In this document: in pieces, positions 26,953-34,019 of the stretch
Layout: each line of letters starts with the position of its first letter
How positions within the stretch are numbered: the stretch's first letter is position 1
Origin: CAZKJL01 sp964553135
Lineage (GTDB): Bacteria > Patescibacteriota > Gracilibacteria > Peribacterales > Peribacteraceae
Assembly: GCA_964553135.1 (NCBI GenBank)
Contig: CAZKJL010000001.1
Location: forward strand, 310,001 to 374,000
Direction of reading: 5' to 3'
DNA: 64,000 bases
Notes under the pieces: model-generated
What the model was told of the DNA's origin: nothing
Database searches by the model: none
What the model saw: only the letters and a program-made list of their open reading frames with translations
Position numbers and translations under genes: made by a program

Positions 26953-26980
26953 ATTATACACCAATTCCAAAATATTGCAA
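26953..26980 (-). promoter_or_regulatory. Sigma70-type promoter overlapping the 3' end of ugd
   Basis: On the minus strand TTGCAA and TATAAT are 16 bp apart. The -10 overlaps the ugd stop codon, and transcription would begin near 26946 toward the 104-aa gene. Confidence 0.6.
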
Positions 26981-28276
26981 ACCAGCGGCAGCCACTTCCT
27001 TGGGCTCGTAGACGTTGCGTCCGTCGAAGAGAATGCTTCCTTTCATCACCGCCTTCAGTTCCTTCAGGTCCGCGCCGCGGAACTCGTCCCACTCGGTGAG
27101 TACCAGAAGCGCATCGGCATCTTTGGCAGCTTTCATCGAGGAATTCACGTACTTCACGGATTTGGGCAGCAGCGGCTTGGCCTTCTCTTCGGCCACGGGG
27201 TCAAACGCCGTCACCGTGTGCCCGGCATCGGTGAGTGCGCAGAGAATGTCGATGCTCGGAGCTTCGCGCATGTCATCGGTTTTGGGCTTAAAGGAGAGTC
27301 CCCACACGCCGACGTGTGCTTTCTTGGGAAGCGTCTTCAGAATGTGCTTGATGAACCTCGCGCGCTGACGTTGGTTCACGCTGTCCGTCGCTTCGATGAT
27401 GGGCATGGAGATGCCGAGATCTTTTCCCGTGGCGAGGAGTGCTTTCACATCTTTCGGGAAACAGCTGCCGCCGTATCCGATGCCCGCGTGGAGGAACTTG
27501 GGTCCGATGCGGTTATCGAGGCCCATGCCTTTGGCCACGTGACGGATGTTGCCGCCCGTCGCCTCGGTGAGTTCCGTGAGCATGTTGATGAAGCTGATCT
27601 TCGTCGCGAGAAACGCATTGCTTGCATATTTCACGATCTCGGCGCTCTCGCGATCCATGAACACGAGCGGTTTTCCGACACGCGTGATGGGGCGGTACAA
27701 GTCTTCCATCAGCTCAAGGGCGCTGAAGCTCTTGGCCTCGGCGTCGCCGTTCAGGCCCACGATGATGCGGTCGGGCATCATGGTGTCGGGGACCGCCATG
27801 CCTTCGCGGAGGAACTCGGGGTTACTCACGACCGGTACGCGCACGTTCATTTTTCGTTGGTTCAAAATCTTCTTGATGCGCGCTTCACATTCGGCACCCG
27901 TGCCGACGGGCACCGTGGACTTGTTCACGAACACGACGTCGTGGTCGATGTGCTTGGCGACGGTTTCGGCGACGGTGAACACGGCACGGAGGTCCGCCTT
28001 GAATCCTTCACCCGGAGGCGTGGCTACGGCCGAGAACACGATCTTCACGTGGGGCAACGCTTCCTCAAGTTTCGTCGTGAAACTCAGGCGCTTGTTCTTG
28101 AGTCCGCTTTTCAGAAGTTCCTCCAGTCCCGGTTCGTAGATCGGGCTCCTTCCTTCTTCGAGCATCTTCACCTTCTTCACGTCGATGTCCACGCCGATGA
28201 CTTCATGACCGAGTTCCGCGAAACATGCCGCAGAAACGAGGCCGACGTAGCCGGTACCCACAATGGCGATCTTCAT
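26954..28276 (-). CDS. ugd: UDP-glucose 6-dehydrogenase
   Basis: This 440-aa protein has the NAD-binding GTGYVGLVSA at residues 7-16, the conserved NPEFLREG, and the catalytic Cys in GGSCFPKDV. It oxidises UDP-glucose to UDP-glucuronate with two NAD+ in the cytosol. The length is typical. It precedes the UDP-GlcA 4-epimerase and a small gene on the same strand. TATAAT lies 6 nt before ATG, the best-matching leaderless promoter in the window. Confidence 0.93.
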   Translation of the reverse strand: MKIAIVGTGYVGLVSAACFAELGHEVIGVDIDVKKVKMLEEGRSPIYEPGLEELLKSGLKNKRLSFTTKLEEALPHVKIVFSAVATPPGEGFKADLRAVFTVAETVAKHIDHDVVFVNKSTVPVGTGAECEARIKKILNQRKMNVRVPVVSNPEFLREGMAVPDTMMPDRIIVGLNGDAEAKSFSALELMEDLYRPITRVGKPLVFMDRESAEIVKYASNAFLATKISFINMLTELTEATGGNIRHVAKGMGLDNRIGPKFLHAGIGYGGSCFPKDVKALLATGKDLGISMPIIEATDSVNQRQRARFIKHILKTLPKKAHVGVWGLSFKPKTDDMREAPSIDILCALTDAGHTVTAFDPVAEEKAKPLLPKSVKYVNSSMKAAKDADALLVLTEWDEFRGADLKELKAVMKGSILFDGRNVYEPKEVAAAGLQYFGIGV

Positions 28277-28282
28277 AATTCG

Positions 28283-28288
28283 ATTATA
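28283..28288 (-). promoter_or_regulatory. -10 hexamer of leaderless ugd transcript
   Basis: A perfect TATAAT on the minus strand ends 6 nt before ATG at 28276. Confidence 0.65.
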
Positions 28289-28290
28289 AC

Positions 28291-28319
28291 AGCTTTAAGA
28301 CAGAAGACTTAAGATATAA
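28291..28319. repeat. Left imperfect inverted flank of four-helix-bundle gene
   Basis: It contains AGACTTAAGA, then two bases and TAAG. The reverse complement of the segment at 28676-28699 shares this pattern, and related units recur at 29641-29713. Confidence 0.55.
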
Positions 28320-28322
28320 GCT
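28317..28322 (+). promoter_or_regulatory. -10 hexamer of leaderless four-helix-bundle gene
   Basis: TAAGCT, overlapping the inverted flank, ends 7 nt before ATG at 28330. Confidence 0.4.
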
Positions 28323-28329
28323 GTGGCCT

Positions 28330-28689
28330 ATGATTGGCATGTCTTTCAAGAAATTACAGGTTTGGGAGAAAGGTATTTTGCTCGTGAAGGATGTCTATCA
28401 ATGCACTCGTGCTTTCCCGAAGGATGAGCTCTACGGTCTCGTTAGTCAGATGCGCAGGGCATCGATTTCAATTCCTTCAAATATTGCAGAAGGCAGTCAA
28501 AGAACGACCGAAAAGGACTTCGCTCACTTTGTCTTGATTGCAAAAGGCTCATTGGCCGAATTGCATACTCAGGTCATTATTGCCCGCGAGCTGGAATATT
28601 TGACCGCAGATCAGGCTGTGATTTTCGTGCAAAAAATTGAAGAGTTGGATCGAATGATCAGGTCTTTTCACTTAAAACTTACGTCTTAA
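28330..28689 (+). CDS. Four-helix-bundle protein, 23S rRNA IVP / S23 family
   Basis: This 119-aa protein has the family pattern: KKLQVWEKGI at the start, then FPKDELYGLVSQMRRASISI, PSNIAEG, and a final helix with EELDRMI. Members were first seen encoded in intervening sequences of 23S rRNA, and the fold also occurs in the Avd accessory protein of diversity-generating retroelements. The cellular role is unknown. It sits alone between ugd and a kinase gene, is flanked by imperfect inverted repeats and is less G+C-rich than its neighbours, so it may have been inserted. Confidence 0.9.
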   Translation: MIGMSFKKLQVWEKGILLVKDVYQCTRAFPKDELYGLVSQMRRASISIPSNIAEGSQRTTEKDFAHFVLIAKGSLAELHTQVIIARELEYLTADQAVIFVQKIEELDRMIRSFHLKLTS

Positions 28690-28699
28690 GTCTTTTTCT
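28676..28699. repeat. Right imperfect inverted flank of four-helix-bundle gene
   Basis: Reads ACTTACGTCTTAAGTCTT. Its reverse complement matches the left flank at 28291-28319 apart from a few mismatches. Confidence 0.55.
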
Positions 28700-28704
28700 T
28701 TCTT

Positions 28705-29646
28705 ATGCGCTTTCTCGTCAACGGTTCCATCGCGTACGACTTGCTCCTCAGCCATGACGGTTCGTTTTTGACGGGTATCGACCCCAAGCATTTGGAGTCC
28801 TTGTCCGTGAACTACATGGCGCAGGGTTTCGTGCGTCATCACGGCGGCACAGCGGCGAACATCGGGTGGAACTTGGCGAGCCTCGGTCACACGCCTCTCC
28901 TCATGGGAGCCGTCGGTCACGATGGCAATGAATATCTGGAGTTACTGGAAAAGAGGGGAGCCGATACGTCGTTCGTCGACCGCCGCACGGACGCCTTCAC
29001 GGCAACGGCCGTCATCGCCACCGATACGTCCGAACGTCAGATCAGTTTCTTCCACCCCGGTGCCGATGCGCTCGGGTCCATGCCCGACCTCAAGGCAGGA
29101 CGTGAGATCGCATACGCCATCATGAGTCCCAGAAATCCGCTCCTGATGCTCCAGTGCGCCGATGCGTGCGCCAAGCTCAGGATTCCGTATCTGTTCGATC
29201 CGGGCCAAGTGGTCCACGCATTCAGCGACGACGATCTGCGTCGTGCGGTCAGCAAGAGTGCCGGTCTCGTCGTGAATGAGTACGAGTGGCAGCTCGCCTC
29301 GAAAAAATTGGGATGGGATGAAAAGGCTGTCGTGAAATCGTCCGGCATGGTGGTCATCACGCTGGGTGAAAAAGGACTCCGCATCGTCACGCGCACCGAG
29401 GACCTCACGGTTCCGGCATCCAAAGCAAAGAAGTTCGTGAATCCCACCGGTGCCGGCGATGCCGTGCGTGCGGGGCTTCTCATCGGACTCGCATCGAAGT
29501 GGCCGCTGGTTCACACCGGCCGCCTCGCCGCCATTCTCGGCTGCCTCGTCGTGGAACAAGAAGGAACGCTGCTCGACAAGCTCACGTGGGAGATGGTGCA
29601 AGAGAGGGCGGAGGGGAGCTATGGTGAGGGGCTTCCCCAGACATAA
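28705..29646 (+). CDS. PfkB-family kinase, adenosine-kinase-like
   Basis: This 313-aa ribokinase-fold protein has the substrate-binding GGTAANIGWN and the catalytic/anion-hole motif NPTGAGDAVRAG (catalytic Asp in GAGD). Family members phosphorylate ribose, fructose or nucleosides. The next gene is S-adenosylhomocysteinase, which releases adenosine, so removal of adenosine by phosphorylation to AMP is the likeliest role. That is inference from context; a sugar kinase remains possible. Confidence 0.83.
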   Translation: MRFLVNGSIAYDLLLSHDGSFLTGIDPKHLESLSVNYMAQGFVRHHGGTAANIGWNLASLGHTPLLMGAVGHDGNEYLELLEKRGADTSFVDRRTDAFTATAVIATDTSERQISFFHPGADALGSMPDLKAGREIAYAIMSPRNPLLMLQCADACAKLRIPYLFDPGQVVHAFSDDDLRRAVSKSAGLVVNEYEWQLASKKLGWDEKAVVKSSGMVVITLGEKGLRIVTRTEDLTVPASKAKKFVNPTGAGDAVRAGLLIGLASKWPLVHTGRLAAILGCLVVEQEGTLLDKLTWEMVQERAEGSYGEGLPQT

Positions 29647-29713
29647 GACAGAAGACGTAAGATGGAAGGCATAGAGTCATACTTCCGTCTTATGTCTTCG
29701 ATCTTACGTCTTC
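29641..29713. repeat. Inverted repeat between pfkB and ahcY
   Basis: GAAGACGTAAGAT at 29651-29663 pairs with ATCTTACGTCTTC at 29701-29713, and ACATAAGAC at 29641-29649 with GTCTTATGT at 29687-29695. The units match those flanking the gene at 28330. Confidence 0.65.
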
Positions 29714-29741
29714 TTAAAAACTCTGATATCGTCCATTCGCT

Positions 29742-30995
29742 GTGTCGTATGTAAAGGATCCAACACTGGCCGAGCAGGGACGTCTCAATCTTGAGATCGC
29801 CGAGAAGCGCATGGGCGCTTTGCTCGCCGTCAGAGACGAGTTCATGAAAACCAAGCCGTTCAAAGGACTCACGATCGGCATGGCGCTGCACGTCACGAAA
29901 GAGACGGGGATCCTCGTCCGCACGCTCGTTGCCGGCGGAGCCAAGGTCGCCATCACCGGATGCAACCCGCTCTCCACGCAGGATGACATCGCCGCCGCAC
30001 TCGCCGAAGAGAAGGACGTGCTCGTGTGGGCATACAAAGGAGAGAGCCGCGAGGACTACTACAAGTTCATCGCCGCCGTCATCGAGACCAAGCCCGACAT
30101 CACCATCGATGACGGATGCGATCTCGTTACCGAGATCCACACCAAGCACCCCGAGCTTCTCGCCAAAATGATCGGCGGATGCGAAGAGACGACCACCGGC
30201 ATCATCCGCTTGGAGTCGATGGTCCGTGACGGCGTGCTGAAGTGTCCCATGATCGCCGTGAACGACAACAAGACGAAGCACCTCATGGACAACTTCTACG
30301 GAACGGGACAGAGCACGTTCGACGGCATTCTTCGTTCCACGAACATGCTCATTGCGGGCAAGACCGTCGTGGTTCTTGGCTACGGCAGCTGCGGAAAGGG
30401 TGTCGCCATGCGCGCTCAGGGACTCGGCGCCCAGGTCATCGTCACCGAGGTGGACGCCTTCTGCGCACTCCAGGCTTCCATGGACGGACACCGCGTCATG
30501 AAGATGTCCGATGCCGCTGCGGTCGGCGATCTGTTCATCACCGTCACGGGGAACTTGCACGTCATCCGCATGGAACACATGGAGAAAATGAAAGACGGTT
30601 CCGTGCTCGCAAACTCCGGACACTTCGACAACGAAATCGATCTCGCAACGCTCGAGAAAACCGCCAAGCGCAAGCGCCGTGTTCGTCACTACCTCGATGA
30701 GTATCTCCTGAAGAGCGGCCGCGTCATCTACGTCGCGGGCGAAGGACGCCTCGTGAACTTGGCTTCGGCCGAGGGTCACCCCAGCGAAGTCATGAGTCTT
30801 TCCTTCTGCGGACAGGCGCTGGCCTGCAAGTACTTGGTCGAGAACAAGGGAAAGATGAAGCCCGGCGTCATCACGCTTCCGCCCGAGATCGACGACTACA
30901 TCTCGCGCTTGCAGCTGCTCGCCATGGGACTCTCCATCGATGAGCTCACTGCCGAACAGAAGAAATATCTCACGAGCTGGCAGGAAGGAACGTAA
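29742..30995 (+). CDS. ahcY: S-adenosylhomocysteinase
   Basis: This 417-aa enzyme splits S-adenosylhomocysteine into adenosine and homocysteine, using bound NAD. Visible features are the N-terminal substrate domain with TGCNPLSTQDD, the central NNFYGTGQST, and the NAD-binding VVLGYGSCGKGVAMRA. The length is at the short end for bacteria. GTG at 29742 is taken as start because the conserved N-terminus (VKDPTLAEQG) follows directly. No SAH riboswitch is apparent in the short leader; an inverted repeat occupies most of it. Its presence implies methyltransfer by-product recycling. Confidence 0.93.
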   Translation: MSYVKDPTLAEQGRLNLEIAEKRMGALLAVRDEFMKTKPFKGLTIGMALHVTKETGILVRTLVAGGAKVAITGCNPLSTQDDIAAALAEEKDVLVWAYKGESREDYYKFIAAVIETKPDITIDDGCDLVTEIHTKHPELLAKMIGGCEETTTGIIRLESMVRDGVLKCPMIAVNDNKTKHLMDNFYGTGQSTFDGILRSTNMLIAGKTVVVLGYGSCGKGVAMRAQGLGAQVIVTEVDAFCALQASMDGHRVMKMSDAAAVGDLFITVTGNLHVIRMEHMEKMKDGSVLANSGHFDNEIDLATLEKTAKRKRRVRHYLDEYLLKSGRVIYVAGEGRLVNLASAEGHPSEVMSLSFCGQALACKYLVENKGKMKPGVITLPPEIDDYISRLQLLAMGLSIDELTAEQKKYLTSWQEGT

Positions 30996-31006
30996 GAGTG
31001 AAAGGC

Positions 31007-31609
31007 TCAGTGATTGTGTGCGCCCTTTCGCTTGAAACTCTTTTTGTGCTTGCCGTTTCCACGAAGTTCTTTGGGTTGCACGCCTTGTTTCCTCAGTTGC
31101 CACACCGCATCGGAGTTCACGGCGGCGGTGAAGACGCCGGGGGCGATGACTTCTTCGGCCGGGCTGCGGTGCAAGCTGGCGTTCAGCATTTCGGTGAAAA
31201 TTCTGTTCCATTCGGCGATGTGACGCTTGGTGTCCGTATTTTTCAACAAGTGTTGCGTCTCGCGTCCATCGCGAACGACCAAGATTCCCGAGGTTTCGAG
31301 CGTGCTGAGCAGACCCTCGCCGAAGCGCTGCCTGAAGATGTAGGTATTGCTGCTGTGGATCAAGAGTAAGACCGCTCGCTTGATGTCATCGACCTGCAAC
31401 TCGATGCCGCGCATTCCTTCCGGCGTTTCCTTCGGACTCCCGTTGGGGTTCACGCCGCGCGCGATAATCTCGAATGCTTTGGAGCGCTCAAGTTCTTGGA
31501 GCTTGCCCATCGTGGCGAAACTGTCGGTGACGCCATGGCAACACACGGAGAGCACCAATGGCTTCTCGTGCTCGTCTTGGGGCTGCCAGATTTTGGGGCC
31601 ACTGCTCAT
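31007..31609 (-). CDS. Hypothetical protein, possible carbonic-anhydrase-like fold
   Basis: This 200-aa soluble protein was not recognised firmly. The order LVLSVCCHGVTDSF, FEIIARGVNPNG, then DIKRAVLLLIHSSN recalls the strand-loop order of beta-carbonic anhydrases (CxDSR, VVRNAGN, GHSxCG), but the third metal ligand Cys is Asn and the Asp-Arg dyad is not intact, so catalysis would be lost. The C-terminus is very basic (KHKKSFKRKG). TATACT 7 nt before ATG supports the start. It is convergent with ahcY. Confidence 0.5.
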   Translation of the reverse strand: MSSGPKIWQPQDEHEKPLVLSVCCHGVTDSFATMGKLQELERSKAFEIIARGVNPNGSPKETPEGMRGIELQVDDIKRAVLLLIHSSNTYIFRQRFGEGLLSTLETSGILVVRDGRETQHLLKNTDTKRHIAEWNRIFTEMLNASLHRSPAEEVIAPGVFTAAVNSDAVWQLRKQGVQPKELRGNGKHKKSFKRKGAHNH

Positions 31610-31616
31610 ACGGCAC

Positions 31617-31622
31617 AGTATA
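31617..31622 (-). promoter_or_regulatory. -10 hexamer of leaderless hypothetical gene
   Basis: TATACT on the minus strand ends 7 nt before ATG at 31609. Confidence 0.55.
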
Positions 31623-31632
31623 TATCATACTA

Positions 31633-31660
31633 TTGCCAAAACAAATAAATATTGTATAAT
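31633..31660 (+). promoter_or_regulatory. Sigma70-type promoter in AT-rich island
   Basis: TTGCCA and TATAAT are 16 bp apart; the -10 is preceded by AATATTG. Transcription would begin near 31667 and run ~260 nt before the ATG at 31927. Confidence 0.65.
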
Positions 31661-31666
31661 ATCACA

Positions 31667-31926
31667 AAACATGGCTTGAGATAGCCAAAAATGGCTGTCC
31701 GATGACTGGAATACTAGACAGTCGTCCGAATGTTCCTAGAATCTCTCCATCCCAATTTTTCGGTCATTGAAACCAACGTGCAGTACAAAGTGAGCTGCCT
31801 TCCTATCTAGCAACCCCTTTCTGGGGACCGTTCTCGCGCCTTCAAAAGCGTATGGACCCCTTGGATTGGGGTTCGTAAACGGTGGAAGTCGGCAGACTGT
31901 CAGTTCCTGTTCATGGAGTCGAAACG
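31667..31926 (+). ncRNA. Candidate structured leader or small RNA
   Basis: No gene lies in these 260 nt, but the RNA can fold strongly. There is a hairpin with ATGACTG (31703 region) and CAGTCGT arms and a CCCC/GGGG hairpin at 31814-31826. A three-way junction is closed by ACCGTT (31827-31832) with AACGGT (31878-31883); its arms are CGC/GCG (31835-31850) and ACCCC/GGGGT (31856-31872). It starts at a strong promoter and ends at a Shine-Dalgarno sequence for the next gene. It matches no RNA family I know; tmRNA, SRP RNA and RNase P signatures are absent. Confidence 0.4.
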
Positions 31927-32235
31927 ATGAGTCTCTTGGAACTGCTCGAACTCGAGTCGAGCGAAACGATGACGGGTGGCGGAGAGGATTTTCGGATCAG
32001 CGGGGAACCGCTCTTCCCGAGGCCCTCGAAGGAACAGAGTCGTGAAGGCGCAAAGCGGGCTCGGGCCCGCCGCCGCGAAATCGCGCACTCTGCTTCGGAT
32101 GAGTTGGTCGGCCTTGCCGACCACTCGAAGATCCCCACTCACATCCTTGACGCCAGGCGCTTGAAGGTCAGTCGTCTTCGGGCGACTGCGGGCTTCAATC
32201 GCTCCGGTGTCAGCAAGAAAAAGCGCAGCGCGTAG
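31927..32235 (+). CDS. Small basic hypothetical protein
   Basis: This 102-aa protein starts MSLLELLELE and is rich in Arg, Lys and Ser toward the C-terminus (RSGVSKKKRSA). There is no signal peptide or membrane segment. The start is chosen for the Shine-Dalgarno GGAG 8 nt upstream; an in-frame GTG at 31882 would lie inside the folded leader. It is preceded by a 260-nt structured leader and followed by a stable hairpin. It was not recognised; a nucleic-acid-binding role is possible from charge alone. Confidence 0.45.
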   Translation: MSLLELLELESSETMTGGGEDFRISGEPLFPRPSKEQSREGAKRARARRREIAHSASDELVGLADHSKIPTHILDARRLKVSRLRATAGFNRSGVSKKKRSA

Positions 32236-32265
32236 CAACACTCGAGTAAGAGTGGACTGACGAAT

Positions 32266-32299
32266 GCCAGGTGCGGGGGAATTCTCTCCCGCACCTGGC
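32266..32299. other. Stable 12-bp hairpin downstream of small gene
   Basis: GCCAGGTGCGGG (32266-32277) pairs perfectly with CCCGCACCTGGC (32288-32299). No U-tract follows on either strand, so it is not a standard intrinsic terminator; it could stabilise an mRNA 3' end. Confidence 0.6.
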
Positions 32300-32337
32300 T
32301 AACACAAAAAAACGAATGCAGCTCGTTTTGTACTTCT

Positions 32338-32366
32338 AAAAACCGTCGTGGCGTGTGACGGCTTTT
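32338..32366 (-). terminator. Intrinsic terminator after tRNA-Ser
   Basis: On the minus strand GACGG/CCGTC arms (32343-32347 and 32357-32361) are followed by a run of five T. It lies ~105 nt past the tRNA 3' end. Confidence 0.55.
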
Positions 32367-32380
32367 CGTCGAATTCGCTG

Positions 32381-32409
32381 GCCCCTCGACAAGCTCGGGG
32401 TCATTCGAC
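32381..32409. repeat. REP-like palindrome CCCCTCGACAAGCTCGGGG
   Basis: This imperfect palindrome belongs to the CCCTTCGACxxxCTCAGGG type seen dispersed in many bacterial genomes. A relative with ACCCTTCGAC and CTCAGGGT lies at 25544-25567. Confidence 0.5.
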
Positions 32410-32465
32410 ATCGCAAGCAATTGGCCCGAGCGCCGAGGCGCGAGAACCATGAGCGAGCGTAGCGA

Positions 32466-32562
<97 letters not shown>

Positions 32563-32614
32563 ACGGAGCCACGAGAGTGTAGCAACCTCATCGTTTCGCT
32601 GCCACACGAGTAAG

Positions 32615-32647
32615 CCGCCACGCTCCCGGTGAGGGAACGCGGCGGCG
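32615..32647. other. Stable hairpin after the 39-aa gene
   Basis: GCCGCC and GGCGGC close a stem that continues through CGCTCCC/GGGAACG with one or two wobble pairs, about 14 bp with a 5-nt loop. It lies between the small membrane-protein gene and tRNA-Ser. Confidence 0.6.
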
Positions 32648-32656
32648 GGTGGACTG

Positions 32657-32776
32657 TCACTTCCGTGCGAGACCGCGGAGGAAATCCGCAGCGCCGCAGA
32701 TCAGCAGCAGTCCGAAGGCGGCAGGGACCCAGGCCCAGTCACCGGTCATCAGCTCCAAGAAACGGAGAATCGACAT
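32657..32776 (-). CDS. 39-aa single-pass membrane peptide
   Basis: The peptide begins MSILRFLELM and has one hydrophobic helix (about residues 11-29, including WVPAAFGLLLICGAA) and a basic end (RGLARK). The Shine-Dalgarno AAGGAG lies 6 nt before ATG and a TTGGAC-17-TATAAT promoter lies ~55 nt upstream. Length and layout resemble small regulatory or toxin-like membrane peptides, but no antisense partner is evident. A stable hairpin follows the stop. Confidence 0.5.
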   Translation of the reverse strand: MSILRFLELMTGDWAWVPAAFGLLLICGAADFLRGLARK

Positions 32777-32831
32777 CCTTGTCTCCTTACAGATGGCCAG
32801 GCACGAACCGAAATGGCGCGTGCATATACCT

Positions 32832-32860
32832 ATTATATAATATTTACTGTATTTGTCCAA
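32832..32860 (-). promoter_or_regulatory. Sigma70-type promoter in AT-rich island
   Basis: On the minus strand TTGGAC and TATAAT are 17 bp apart, with AATATTA before the -10. It sits right after the prfB stop and faces the 39-aa gene and tRNA-Ser. Confidence 0.7.
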
Positions 32861-33950
32861 TTAGCCTTCACGCGCCTCACGCTTCAGTTCCGCCTCGATG
32901 AGCAGGTCCAAGTCGCCGTCCAGGACGCCTGCAGTGTCGCTGGTTTCGTAGTTCGTCCGAAGATCTTTCACCATTTGGTACGGATGCAGAACGTACGAGC
33001 GGATCTGCGAACCGAAGTCGGCGGAGGTGTTGGATCCCTTCAGCTTTTTCTTCTCGGCATCTTCTTCGGCGTGCTTTTTTTCGAGCAGCTTCGCCTTGAT
33101 CATGTTCATCGCACGCTCGCGGTTCTGCAGCTGCGACCGTTCGTTCTGACACGCCACCACGATGCCCGTGGGGATGTGCGTGATGCGCACGGCGCTGTCG
33201 GTTTTGTTGACGTGTTGTCCTCCTGCCCCGCCCGAGCGGTACGTATCGATGCGCAGATCATTCGGGTTCACCTCGATCTCCTGCGTGCCCGAGACATCGG
33301 GCAGAACTTCCACGAGAGCGAAGCTGGTTTGGCGCAAACTTTTGGCGTTGAACGGCGACAGGCGAACCAAGCGGTGAGTGCCCCGTTCGCACTTTAAATG
33401 GCCGTAGGCCGCGTCTCCTGCAATGTGGATCGTCATCGATTTGATGCCCGCCTCCTGTCCGTCCGTGCGTTCCACGACGTCGGTCTTCCAACCTTTTCGT
33501 TCGGCGTACCGCAGGTACATGCGCCCCAGCATGCCGGCCCAGTCTTGTGCTTCGGTACCGCCGGCTCCGCCGCTGATGCTGACATACGCATTGCCGAGAT
33601 CGTACTTTCCTCCGAGGTACAGCACGCGTTCGGCAACGCTCCACTTGGCGTACAAATCGTCGTACTCTTTTTGGAGCGCGGGCATGTCATCGGCTTTGCT
33701 TTCGTTCGCGATGTCCGACAAATCCTTGGATTGCGATTGCAGTTCGGCGACGGGATCCCACTGTTTTTTTAAGATTCGCAAACGCTGAAACATCTCCTCT
33801 GCCTTCTTCGGATCGTTCCAAATGTCGGGTGCGGAGGTCTTGTCCTGGAGTTCGGCGATGGCTGCGGGGATGCCTCTTTTCTCAAAGAGAGTCCTTCCCC
33901 ATGTTCACTGCACTGAGCAGTTCGGCGATCTTTGCGAGAAGTTCGTCCAC
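32861..33950 (-). CDS. prfB: Peptide chain release factor 2, with programmed +1 frameshift
   Basis: RF2 ends translation at UAA and UGA. The main frame carries the RF2 tripeptide SPF (LVRLSPFNA) and the catalytic GGQ (AGGQHVNK). The N-terminus is in another frame: GTG at 33950, 22 codons, then CTT followed by in-frame TGA at 33882-33884. Slipping +1 at CTTTGAG continues as EKRGIPAAI and joins the main frame, giving about 362 aa, the usual RF2 length. AAGGA lies just before the slip site as the stimulatory Shine-Dalgarno. This is the classic autoregulated RF2 design. The GTG start is the only candidate after an in-frame TAG. Confidence 0.93.
33875..33896 (-). promoter_or_regulatory. Programmed frameshift site of prfB
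   Basis: On the minus strand AAGGA, a 4-nt gap, then CTTTGAG. The TGA at 33884-33882 is bypassed by a +1 slip on CTT. Confidence 0.9.
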
Positions 33951-34019
33951 GGAGAAGGGGTAAAGAGTGTCTCCATTCTAGCAAAAAGTCGCGTTTTCTG
34001 CTACAATAATCCGATACCT

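Noticed and set aside
26975..28312. 445-codon frame on the plus strand
   Set aside because: It is antisense to ugd; no family resemblance.
29647..29741. SAH riboswitch before ahcY
   Set aside because: The leader is mostly an inverted repeat shared with 28291 and 28676; no riboswitch core could be recognised.
29619..31211. Long open frame (530 codons) on the minus strand
   Set aside because: It runs antisense through ahcY, whose identity is certain; composition is of the shadow type (His/Asp/Glu/Arg-rich).
31667..31926. tmRNA, SRP RNA or RNase P RNA
   Set aside because: None of the conserved core sequences of these RNAs (tRNA-like ends, GGAAGGAAGCAGCC-type loop, GAGGAAAGTCC) is present.
32266..32299. 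12-bp hairpin as an intrinsic terminator
   Set aside because: No U-tract follows the stem on either strand; kept only as a stable hairpin.
33882..33884. UGA recoding (Gracilibacteria-type code)
   Set aside because: UGA ends several certain genes at their expected length (trmD, gpmA's neighbours, overlapping ATGA junctions), and the UGA in prfB is explained by the known frameshift.
33769..33984. Separate 71-aa gene upstream of prfB
   Set aside because: It is in the wrong frame over the RF2 N-terminal region, which is accounted for by the frameshifted prfB.
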